The translations under genes were made by a program, and so were the position numbers. The notes below the pieces were generated by a model that searched no databases, was not told where the DNA came from, and worked only from the letters and a program-made list of their open reading frames with translations. A stretch of 64,000 bases of DNA, taken from the NCBI RefSeq assembly GCF_050624435.1, contig NC_134531.1, positions 255,578,812 to 255,642,811 of the forward strand, given 5' to 3'. The stretch is from Tenrec ecaudatus. Lineage: Eukaryota; Chordata; Mammalia; Afrosoricida; Tenrecidae. Below, piece by piece: positions 1-10,275 of this stretch (position 1 is its first letter; each line of letters begins with the position of its first letter).

Positions 1-415
1 CACAACTGAAAAAGGCGTTGCACAGTCCCGTGCCATCCTCACAGTCGTCCCTGTGTTGGAGCTCAATGCTGAAGCCATTGTGCCCATGTATCTCCTGGAG
101 GACCTTCCTCTTTTTTGTGGTTCTTCTACTTTCCACTCCCTAGGAACTGGTCTCTGCTGACAATATGTCCAAAGTATAGAAGATGAAGGCCTGCCATTCT
201 TACTTTTAAGGAGCATTCTGGCCACACTTCTAACAAGTTACATTTGTTTGTCCTATCAAAGTCTGTGGTACTTTCAATACCCCCCCCCCACCCAACATGA
301 CAATTTCATGTATCTATTTTTCCCTCGGTCTTCCTTATCCAGGGTCCAGCTTTCACATTCATGTGAGACCCTACGGGCCTATGCTCTTTGATTCCTGTTT
401 ATTCTAGAGCATGAT
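1..415 (-). mobile_element. RTE/BovB-like LINE, 3' end (truncated by window edge)
   Basis: Antisense copy of the 3' terminal part of an afrotherian RTE LINE. The recognisable blocks run in the order expected for the reverse strand: 'gtgccatcctcacag', a 'ttgtgcccatgtatctcctggagg' type block, 'ctggtctctgctgacaatatg', 'aaggagcattctggccacac' and 'tatttttccctcggtcttcctt'. The same blocks recur in order at 20.7, 25.9, 31.8 and 42.9 kb. The element continues off the left edge. No open frame survives. Confidence 0.75.
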
Positions 416-774
416 TACTGCACAGCCTACATTTCCACTTTACCTCTTGTCTACCCTAGACATCTTTATTAGCATTTACTTAAATTATTTTGATACTCAA
501 TCACATTTCTTATTACTAGTTTCCAACTTCTCTGAATTTTGATCCATTTTATTATTCATTCACTATTTCATTCATTTATTGTTTCCTCTTAAACATCAGA
601 TCAAATAGTATCATTTGCCTACCTTGAAGGAATCTGTGGTTACTAGATATCAATGCAAAATTGAAAAATTCTTTAACTAAATTGAAGGCCTTTTAATCTG
701 CTTTTTAAAAGCAGGCTAAGACAACATCTTTTTATTTTTAATAATCTTATGTGACCTACAAGTGGAAGTACTAT
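416..774. other. AT-rich sequence, no feature recognised
   Basis: After the RTE end the sequence is AT-rich with no ORF of note and no repeat I recognise. Confidence 0.5.
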
Positions 775-1005
775 AGCTAATATTTATTGAGTATTCATAG
801 TATACCAAATGTGGTTATGGACACTTCATAGAACAAATATCCAATCATAGCTAGAGCAGATTATTAAAATTTGACAAATGAAGTTAAATTTACTAACCTA
901 ATGTCACACAAGTTGGGGGCAAATGTGAATTTGAGTCCTGCCATTGACTTAAATCATGTATGCATAACCACCACACCACTTACCGACACATTAAGGTAGA
1001 TGCTA
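775..1005 (-). mobile_element. MIR SINE, antisense
   Basis: Reads as the reverse strand of the mammalian-wide MIR. It has 'ctaatatttattgagtattc' near the start, then an 'acaaatgaagttaa...' block matching the MIR core, 'cctaatgtcacacaagttgg', and 'gaatttgagtcctgcca' running into 'ataaccaccacacc' at the tRNA-derived end. High divergence fits an ancient, pre-placental SINE. Confidence 0.75.
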
Positions 1006-2171
1006 ATTGTGCTGAGACTATAGAATAAAATTGCTTTATAATAAAAAAGATATAATGCATAATTTTCTACACTTCCTGAGGCACCTTGTTTTATTAGGTA
1101 TGCAATGTTGCCAATTATGTTATACGATAAAAAAAAAACTCTAACTAGAATTTATTTTGGCATTTTACTTTATTGGCTGTTATTAGGCTTTAAACATATG
1201 CTCTTGCTAATATTGTCTATATAATATTTAGGGACATCTGGCCCATTTAGTGAAGCAACTTAAAGAAATTGAATTTGTATCAGTCCACACACATATATTA
1301 CTGCTAGACTGAAGTTTACAATTTTGAGATAATTGTAATGTGTGGACATGACTTGTCACCCTGCCATTAGGCTTAATGATATTACTACAAGAAATATAAG
1401 ACTTGTATATTATCACACCAGTATCCTATGACATAGCATCTTAATATTCATCAAGGTGTTTCTGCTTCTGTTGCTCCTTTATCTCATCAGAAGGAAATGG
1501 AATAGCTGTTGCCAATCATAGCATATGGAATATCCCTTTTATTACAATGTACTTCTGAGTACAGTGCAAGCACTTGCAATGAAGCATTCTTCTTAATCCA
1601 AGTAATAGGACAAGAGCTACTAAAAGATATGCATAACTTGTCAGTGATATTTCAAAAACATGTTTTGTGTATTATAAATTCTTTACAATACATAAGAGCT
1701 ATGGCTATACTTTATTTGATGCATTACAGAAAAAATACATATTATTATGGCAAAACCATACATTTGATAGCTGACCTTTATAATATAAAATGAATCCTTT
1801 TGATATCAAGTGCTTTATGAAATTTTGGAAAATCTGCATTAAAAAGGTTGACACAGGAAATCAATAATAAACTATGATGAAATATGTTCTTTAAATTTTA
1901 CATAATCAATAACATCTTTAGAAATGAAAAGGAACAAATTACTAATTTTTATAGTAAACTATTTCTGAGTCTCCTTAAATGTGAATTGTAAACCTAATGT
2001 AAATCAACACATTTTAATTAACCACTAAAGTTGCTTGACTTAAAAAAAATATGATTTTTATGTGATTCCAGAGATTCAAAACCTTACATAACTCCTCTAT
2101 AACATGAGCAAGAACCACAAACCATAAGAAAGTTGTTTATGCTTATGTCAAATTATCATTTACTTTAATAT
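1006..2171. other. AT-rich sequence, no gene or repeat recognised
   Basis: Strongly AT-rich, with short A and T runs. A 94-codon open frame at 1509-1793 (+) has no recognisable domain, and its composition follows the background, so I do not call it a gene. Confidence 0.5.
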
Positions 2172-2295
2172 AATTTGACACTAGAATATAAATTTCCTGA
2201 GGGCAAGGAATTAGATTGCATGTTCTAAGTACATTTTATTTTCCTGAAAAACTCAATCAATGATTTGGACAAGTAGCAAGAATAAAGTTAGAAAT
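2172..2295 (+). mobile_element. Possible L2/MIR3-type tail
   Basis: The block 'aatttcctgagggcaagga' resembles the 'ctccttgagggcaggga' signature of L2 and MIR3 3' regions, followed by an 'aaaactcaatcaatgatttg' block where those families have 'gctcaataaatgtttg'. Short and diverged, so tentative. Confidence 0.35.
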
Positions 2296-2501
2296 AGTAT
2301 GCAAATTATATGCATTTTCTCTCTTTCCTTTGCTGACATTTTTTTCAATTCCATTATTTCACAACAACAAACATATCATATTGATGTATTTTCATCAATT
2401 TCAAAATTCCTCATGATTTATTAAAATTAAAATTTACTAAGACAAAAACCCACAAACAAAAACACAGCCATCCAACCCAGTTATCTATTCTTACTCATCC
2501 A

Positions 2502-2645
2502 ACCAAAAGCTCACTACCATTAAGTCAGTTCTGACTCACTCACAGCCGTCCTATGTCATGCTTTGGGGATTGCAAACCTTTACAATAGCAGACAGCCTCA
2601 CCTTTCTTCTGGGAGCCACTGAACTTTAAATTGCCAGCACAAGAT
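2502..2645 (-). mobile_element. AfroSINE, antisense
   Basis: 'ctcactaccattaagtcagt' then 'tctgactcactcacag', the reverse-strand signature of the AfroSINE body, followed by a 'cctcacctttcttctgggagc' type block and 'tgaactttaaattgccagc'. The tRNA-derived end is truncated. Confidence 0.75.
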
Positions 2646-3171
2646 CTAATCCACAGAAGTACCACACATCAAAAAAAATCATTAGGGTACTTAACAATTG
2701 GTATTTAGAAAAGTAATTAATATAATGCATTCTTAAAAGATTAATTTCATAATATTCTATTGGACAACATAATCATTTATTTTAATCAAACAAAGTAAGT
2801 TTGATTACATTGAGATAATTAAACTGGAATGTGGACTAATTAGCATCAACAGGTAGAGGTTGAGGAAAGGATGAATTTAGAGTGTGATGGGGTAGAGATA
2901 ATTTTAAGTCAATACAAACATATAATGTATTCTATATGAACACAAAAAAAAGTTGTAGAAGGAAATTAAATTGTAACAAAGTAGCTTATTTTTCTTACCT
3001 TTGAAAAGGGAACTATCATGAAAAATGACTAGGAAAGTGCTCACACTGAGTAGACATTGAGTTATTGGAAGGAGAATTCTGCACAGTGCAAGAAGTGACC
3101 AAATGGGTCATCAGCCACCAACACGAAAAAAATCAAGAATAGCTTCACAAGTCTCCTACATCCATCAGTAA

Positions 3172-3173
<2 letters not shown>
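2646..3173. other. AT-rich sequence, nothing recognised
   Basis: No open frame, RNA gene or known repeat seen between the SINE and the CA microsatellite. Confidence 0.5.

Positions 3174-3218
<45 letters not shown>
3174..3218. repeat. (AC)n microsatellite, about 22 units
   Basis: Uninterrupted AC dinucleotides after 'aat' and ending at 'agaaaac'. Long and pure enough to be polymorphic. Confidence 0.97.
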
Positions 3219-3222
<4 letters not shown>

Positions 3223-3496
3223 ACATTGTTTGCCGAGCGGAGTAAGCTTATCCATATAGATAACATTCAGGGCTCATAAACAGAAATTTACGCAGTCATG
3301 CAGTTTGATGGTATTTCTATTTTCACTCTTGTTTGTAATGTAGTCACAATTTTTTGGCTGCTAGAGTTATTATGAGAGAAAAATATTATCTCAAACTAAC
3401 ACTACTTTTAGAAATTAATTACTTGGAGAAATTTTAATAAACAGGAAGCATAAGATTATATTTTCCTAAGAAATTCTGCTCTGCTTTTACTTACGT

Positions 3497-3717
3497 TGTT
3501 GTTGTTGTTGTTGTTAGATGCCCAAATCACTGCCACTGAGTCAATTCTGACTCATAGTGACCCTACAGGTCAGGATAAAATTCCCCCTTGAGTGCCCTGT
3601 TATTCTTTATGGAAATCAAATGCCTATCCTCTCTCCATCGGATTGGCTAGTTGCTTTCAAACTGCTGACCTTCCACGTAGTAGCTCAATGTGTAACCACT
3701 ATGTCACTACAGCTCTT
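3497..3717 (-). mobile_element. AfroSINE, antisense, with (GTT)n tail
   Basis: Starts with a (GTT)n tract, the complement of the AAC-rich tail of this family. It continues 'actgccactgagtcaattct', 'gactcatagtgaccctacag', a 'gttgctttcaaactgctgac' block (B-box side) and 'gtaaccactatgtcactac' (A-box side). Close to full length. Confidence 0.85.
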
Positions 3718-3836
3718 AAGAATGTAGAAAGCATCACTAAACTAGCTAATGCTCACAATATTTCTGTTTATTTTCATTTAATTAAAGTGTAAGATAAAGT
3801 GGCTTTATATGATCTCATAGTCCTATGGGACTATGA

Positions 3837-4163
3837 TTATATATATATATTTATAGTATATATAGTATTTATATAGTATATATAAATACAGTATATATAA
3901 ATATAGCATGTGCACTATATAGTATATAGTGTATACAGTGCACATAGTATATACTCTACATACCACATATAGTGTATATAGTATATAGTATATATTTATA
4001 TACTGTATGATATATATTTATACACTGTATACTATATATTTGTATTTAGTATATAGTATTTATAATATATAGTATGTATAGCACATATATACTATATATA
4101 GTATATGTATAGTATTTATATATATATAATATGTATATATAGTATTTATATATATAGTATTTA
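3837..4163. repeat. AT-rich (TATA/TAGTATAT) simple-sequence tract
   Basis: Over 300 bases of alternating T and A with interspersed 'agtatata' and 'atagtatt' units and a few 'gtgcac' interruptions. It is self-complementary over most of its length, so it could extrude hairpins or cruciforms. A minus-strand open frame across it is a low-complexity artefact. Confidence 0.9.
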
Positions 4164-6419
4164 ACCCCTTGCCTCTCATGAAACCCTCCAGGAACCCTTA
4201 TTCCAGTAGATTCACCTATCTTAGGTGTCAATTAAGATTCCACGGTCATAATTTCATATGCTCATGTATGTTTTTCCAGGAAACTCCCTCTGAGCAAGGC
4301 AAAGGGAAGTCCATGGCCCCAAGTCAAATTAGTTCTTTCATAGAACTTTGCCAGAGTCTTTCAAAGGATTTTCTGTCTTGTCTGTCTTTCAGGGAGTTGT
4401 AATGCTTTATAGGAATGCTATAGTTGTAATGCTTGACTGATGTCTAAAGTGAGTTTTACAACACTCCAATCGGTACTCTGGAAAGATAAAGGAAGCCCAA
4501 ACTTGGCAATGACCCATTTCAGAAGTACATTGGACACATCATGTACTTTGCGGTTCAACAGGCGTGGAACAGTGTTTTCCAAACTTTGTTCTGAAAAGTG
4601 CCTCTATTAGAATCTTCTGAGAAATGTTTAGAAATTTTGCTTCTCAGTTCTACATCCCAGACCTACCCACAAAACATACTAGACTGATCATAAAGCACAG
4701 TTCATTTTCATCTACATTACATTTACATGCTCTCTTTTAGAGTTACTCAGTTTCATTTTTTCATGTAAATTTATAATAAAAGCTCAACATATTTAGTACT
4801 TTTTCCATCTTTAACCTCCATATTTGAACTTTCTTTTTAGTCCAAAGTGGTACATGCTTTTAATGTATGCATGTTTTACTCCCAACTCTTTTAAGGAAAG
4901 ATACAGACATTAAAATATCCTGGTATAAATAGAGGAATATCCATTGTTAACCATAAATCTTTCCATATAATAGGAAACATGTATTTAAACACAACGTTAT
5001 ATATTCTAGGACACTCAAATACCATGGTAAAATTCTACAATCACTGCTCAAACTGATTCATAGAAAATAATGAACTTAATTAAAATTTTTGTTTTTAGCA
5101 TATTTTAGCCACATCTAGTATATTGTTTATAACTATCTCCAAAATTTGTACTATTAATATGTGTTTTTATCAATGGACAAAGAAGCATTTGAGAGGACTC
5201 TTGGCATATATTGCAGATAATTTCCCATTGTCCCTGATGAAGCTACTAAGTGGCTGCACTTGCATTTACTCCAGGTACCTAATCATACAGTGCGTGCATC
5301 TTGCCATAAAGCCACACCAGCTTTCCTGAGTTGTTTTTTATGTTGAGCTATGATAATGAGCTAGCAAGACAGAAAATTTCTGGGGCATGGAATTTAAAAT
5401 GAATTCTTATATATTATTGCAAATATGTAGGAATTATAATGGTAGATAATTCATTTTAATACAAAGCAATCCTTACAAAATTGTTGAATGTAAAGTGATA
5501 AGATACTTGCCGAATATATTTTTATAGTCTTAGGTTGTGAAGATCTCTCCTGTTTTTTCTTAGGCTTTCTTTTCTTTTTTTAGTATAACGGTAGTGGAGT
5601 AGAGACAGGACTTTCATATCTGAAAAGAATCACTAGCAAATAATCATCTGAATTCAATTTAGAAAAAATATATATACAATAATTGTAGGTCATGAAAATG
5701 ATTAATTTTGTTATCTAAATTTTAAGCTCATTAAAATATATATATATTCCATGTGATTACTTGGAGAACAAATTACAAGTAGAAGATTGTAATCCAAATT
5801 TATTTTGAATAGAAAGAGATAAGCATATAATTTGTACTTAACATAAATATATTATTCTTTGTTACCATTATATATGTATTATGCAGATTGAGAAACAGTA
5901 ACAATTAGTTTCTCAGGTGCCCTGGATGTTTCAGTCCAACTATAAATATGTGTTCAACATTTTTGGAGGCGCTATTATATGAAAATATGGCATCTGTTGT
6001 TACACTAAAATGCTGTAAAAAATGTGATTTCTTCCAAATCACAAAAATGTGTGCTTTTTGCCCCGCACTCCTTTCTCACTGTCAGGATATGAGCCATCAT
6101 TTTCTACATCTTCACTCTGAATTTGGCAGCCAGATGCAACATATTACTTGAAGATTTTAGATCACACATGCTCACATCCTTGAACATGTTTGTTTAATAC
6201 CTGATGTGCACTCGGAATCCAGACAAAATTTAGGTGAAAATTATATGGAAAAAACAAAGCAAACATTTTCAACTTAAGGTACTATTGGAGAGTGATTGTC
6301 TTAAAATATCATGAATTCGGTTATGTAGCTCTTTTCTGTGTGTTCATTGAACATGTTTCAATTATTTATAATTTCTGTGTTGTGCTCTAGATAGTAGTGT
6401 GTGCAAGAAGTTCACCTTA
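4164..6419. other. No gene or repeat recognised
   Basis: About 2.2 kb of AT-rich sequence. Open frames of 60-80 codons at 4169-4402, 5123-5329 and 5948-6151 have no domain I recognise and lack splice-site context I would trust. This may be old unrecognised repeat or unique sequence. Confidence 0.5.
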
Positions 6420-6510
6420 AAAAATCACTGCCCCTGAGTCCCTACTGACTCATACTACCCTATAGGGCAGGTTAGAGATAACCTTGTAGGTTGCCTAGAC
6501 TATAACTCTT
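6420..6510 (-). mobile_element. AfroSINE fragment, antisense
   Basis: 'aatcactgcccctgagtccc' then 'gactcatactaccctatagg' and 'gactataactctttaca' match the reverse AfroSINE body. It ends where the RTE 5' sequence begins, so it is truncated. Confidence 0.7.
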
Positions 6511-6529
6511 TACACCACCTGTCAGTTGT

Positions 6530-7490
6530 CATACTTTGGGGGCTTGTGTGTTGCTGTGATGCTGGAAGCTATGTCATTGGTATTTAAAATGACAGCAGGG
6601 TCACCCACAGTGGACAGGCTTCAGCAGAGCTTTCAGAGTGAGGACAGCGAAGAAGGCCTTGGCTCCCCCCTCTGGAGGAAGTAGCCACGGAACACCTCAT
6701 GACTAGCATTGAAACAGTGTCAGGTATTGAAGTCCTAAAGAATGGAAGTAGAACATTGTCAGAGATAGTACAAAGGATGGGCCTGACACTCAAAAATCAC
6801 TGAGGGAGAGCTAATTTCTTGGAGGGGAGTTGACCAGGGTGATGTAAGTCCCATAAAGGCTGTAGGAACAGAGGGTTCAGGACCGTCATATGGTGATGAG
6901 ACATGATGCAAGGTAAGGAGAAACAGCTGCCAAAAATCTGCTCATGATCAGAACATGACTTGTCAAAAGTATGAATCCAGAAAAATTGAAAATCACCAAG
7001 AATGAAAAGGAATACATAATTATTGATATCTTAGGCATTAGTGAGTTGAAATGAACTGGTAAGAGACATTTGAATTAAAAAAATCATTTGATCTACTATG
7101 CCAGGAATAACATAATCAAGATCAAGTGGTGAGGCATTTATTGTCAAAAAGGACATTGAAAAATCATTCATAAATTACAATGCCAGCTGTGATAAGGTTA
7201 TATCTATCTACCTTCAATAAAATCCAATCCATACAATTATTATTCAAATGTATACACCAACCACAAAAGCTAGTGAAGAAGAAACGTCAACAAAACAAAA
7301 GGAAACTAGGCACGTAGCCTTCCCCAGATGGAATTCATAGTCATCAAACTGACTACAGCTGTGGGAAAGCACAGCGATGAAGCTCACTATCAGCAGCTAA
7401 AACTAGATGAGGGGCTGACTGTGAAATCGACCATCAATTGCTCATAAGTAAGTTCAGGTTGAAGCTGAAGAAACTTAACACAAGCTCAAT
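6530..7490 (+). mobile_element. RTE/BovB-like LINE, 5' end and endonuclease region, sense
   Basis: Begins with 'ggcttgtgtgttgctgtgat' and 'gctggaagctatg', the 5' signature of the afrotherian RTE. It runs through the 5' UTR ('gcagggtcacccacagtgga') into the apurinic-type endonuclease domain ('ttaggcattagtgagttgaa' and 'caattattattcaaatgta'). The endonuclease would nick target DNA for reverse transcription. Many stops and indels: a dead relic. It faces antisense RTE directly downstream, so the 5' region is present twice in opposite orientations. Confidence 0.8.
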
Positions 7491-7970
7491 GGACCACTCC
7501 AGGGTCCTGGGCCATCCTCCAAGTTGTGGTAGCCAGTGCGCCAAACCATCTTTGAGGGCCTTCCTCTTCTCCCAGCCTCTCCACTTTACCAACCAGGATG
7601 TTGCATTGTCTGCATATTTCAGGTTGTTAATAAGTCTTCTTCCAATCCTGACGTCACGGTCTACTTACTATAATCCAGCTTCTCTCATTATTTTCTCAGC
7701 ACACAGATTGAATAAGTCTGATGAGACGGTACAACCCTGATGCACACCTTTCCTGATTCTAAATCATGCAGCATCCCTTTTTTCTGTTCTCACAAGTGCC
7801 GCTTGACACCTGTACAAGTTTTGAACGAGTACAGTGGACTTTTCTGTAATTGCTATTCTTCTCAAGGATATCCATAATTTATTGAGGTCCACGCGAACGA
7901 ATGCTTTTGCATAGTCAGTAACACACAAGTAAACATCTTTCTGGTATCTGCTTCGCTCCTTGTCCTTTTG
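7491..7970 (-). mobile_element. RTE/BovB-like LINE, 3' tail plus RT block, antisense
   Basis: Starts with the 3' tail ('gggccatcctccaag', 'gagggccttcctcttct'), then jumps directly into the reverse transcriptase: 'tgcatatttcaggttgttaa' and 'gattgaataagtctgatgag'. On the minus strand the frame reads VTDYAKAFVRVDLNKLW, the RTE motif around the first catalytic aspartate (family form YAKAFDCVDHNKLW) with that aspartate replaced. The C-terminal domain is missing between tail and RT, so this block is internally deleted. Confidence 0.8.
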
Positions 7971-10130
7971 GAAGTCCATGTTTCTTTCAATATTCTTTGC
8001 CAGACCACTATTCAAATACATCCATTCTTCTTCCATCTTCCTTATTCAATGTCCAACTTTCATATACACATGAGTCAATTGAAAATACAGTGACTTGGGA
8101 TATGTACACCTTAGACTTCAAAACAAACTCCCAGCTTTTCAACTCTCTAAACAGGCCTTTGGGAGCAGATTTGCCCAGTGAAATTTTTTTAATGTCTTGA
8201 CTACTGCTTCTATGTGTATTGCTAGTGGATCTCAGCAAGCTAAGATCCTTGATAATTTCAATCATTTCTCCACTTATCATGATATTACATATTGGTCCAG
8301 TTGTGAGAATTTGTTTTCTTGACATTGAGCACGTGGTTCAAGTCCACCTCAATTTCATCAGGGAAGGTCATTAAGTTTTTCTCCAATCCCGATACCTCAG
8401 TCTTCTTCATATAACCCATCTTCTCTGATGATGTGCTCGACATACGGATTGAATAAGTATGGTAGGAGGATATAACCCTGATTCATATATTTTCTGATTT
8501 TAAACCACACAGTATTCACTTGTGTTTTCACAGCTGCATCTACAATTTCCATCTAAAGATCCTGCATAAGCATGATGAAGTGTCCAGGAAGTCCCAATAT
8601 TTTCAAAGCTATCCATAGTTTGTTATTATCCACACAGTCAAATGCTTTTTCATAGTCAATAAAATACATGTATTTTTTTCTGTTATCCTCTGCTTTGACC
8701 CAAGATTCATCTGACATCTGCATTGATAGCCCTCCTTCCACATCTTCCTCTAAATCCAGCTCAAACCTCTGGCATCTCTTTTTCAATGTATTACTGCAAC
8801 AGTTGTTGGATCATCTTCAGGAAAATTTTTCTTGCATGCTCTATCAATGATATTTTTTCTATAACTTGATTCTTCAGTTAGGTCACCTCGCTTTGCAACG
8901 AGTACAAATATGGATCTCTTTCAGTCAGTGGGTCAAGGAGCTGTCTTCCATACTTCTTGCGGAAATATTTCAGTTGGTATTCCATCAATTCCTAGATCCT
9001 GTTTCGGGTTAATGCTATTTGTCAAAGTGGTAAGAGGTGGTCTCTTAGTCCCTGGCTATCTTTTAACTGCTGATATTGAGCATTACATCATTGCTTCCAA
9101 CAGATATAGTCAATATGGTTTCTGGGTATCTCATCTGGAGAAGTCTCGGTGTATAGTTCCCTTTTGTTTATTGGATAAAGTTGTTTTCTATGCACAAGTC
9201 ATTGGTTTTGAAGAATTGTATCATATGATCTCCAACTCCAATTCTGTCCCCAAGTTCATGATTTCCAACTACTGTTCCTTCTTTGTTTCCAACGTTTGCA
9301 TTTCAACTACAGTAATCATCAATGCATCTTGACTGCACCTTGACCAATTTCCCACTGCAGACGTTGATAGAATTCTTCAATTTATCCGTCATCCACCACT
9401 GTGGTTGGTGCATAATTTTGAATAATAGTTGTATTGATGAGATGTTCCTGAAGGTGGGCATAACCCTATCGTGGACAGCACTGCGCTCCAAGAGTGATTT
9501 TGAAATATCTCTCTGGATGATGGGTGCAATGCCCTTCCTCTGCTGGCACCGTTGATTTTGAATCAGTATGAGTGTCTGAATCAGAATGGCCAATGCCAGT
9601 CCGTTTCAGTTCACGAATGCCTGGGATAAAGAGCTTTATACTTTTCACTTCACTTTTGATGACTTCCAATTATTTTTAGATTCAGATTCCTCACACTTCA
9701 AGTTCTCATTAGAGTAGAGCTGCTTGTCTTCCTTTGAAGCTGTTTTCCCCATGAGCACACGAAGATGCGACATCTCTACGACAGCAAGCTGTAGTCCATC
9801 CAAGTCACCATGGGAGACGGTACTTGAGAAAGCATCTCCTCGTTAGTCACATTCCTAGTGCCTTCCGACGAGAGCAGCCCCTCCTTTAGCACTATCTCTG
9901 GCAATGCTCTGCTTGCCTTCCTTTATTACCCGACAATGTTTCCAAGACCTGCATACGGTTTCCAGAGGCTGCTTCCTCCAAAGCGTGCAGTCCATTGCTT
10001 CTTCATAGTTCATTCCTAGTCTGGAGGCTCTGAAGACACGTTTTCCCTTTGGGTGAACCTGCTGGCATTTCAAATGCCAGCAGACACAGTTTTCAGCAAT
10101 ATAATCACAGAGACACCATGACAAACGGGC
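7971..10130 (-). mobile_element. RTE/BovB-like LINE, C-terminus to 5' end, antisense
   Basis: Reads on the plus strand from the C-terminal region ('ttccttattcaatgtccaac', 'ttggtccagttgtgagaatt'), through a second copy of the RT block (minus-strand frame YEKAFDCVDNNKLWIALK near 8.65 kb), the endonuclease region around 9.1-9.65 kb and the 5' UTR, which ends near 10.13 kb. Because the RT motif occurs both here and at 7.9 kb, at least two antisense elements, or one with an internal duplication, are present. Longest open remnants are about 140 codons; none is intact. Confidence 0.85.
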
Positions 10131-10134
10131 ATGA

Positions 10135-10275
10135 TCACGCTCTTTAGGGGCATCGAAAGCCCCATCTTTCTTCTGTGGGGCTGCTGGAGGTGTTGAACTG
10201 CTAATCTTGCAGCTCAAAGCCCAAAGTGTAACCCTCTTTGCCACCGGTGCTCCTGTTGCCACAGATTTAATAAAT
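10135..10275 (-). mobile_element. AfroSINE, antisense
   Basis: 'gaaagccccatctttcttct', 'ggaggtgttgaactgctaat' and 'gtaaccctctttgccaccgg' form the tRNA-derived half of an AfroSINE on the reverse strand. It abuts the 5' end of the RTE. Confidence 0.8.
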
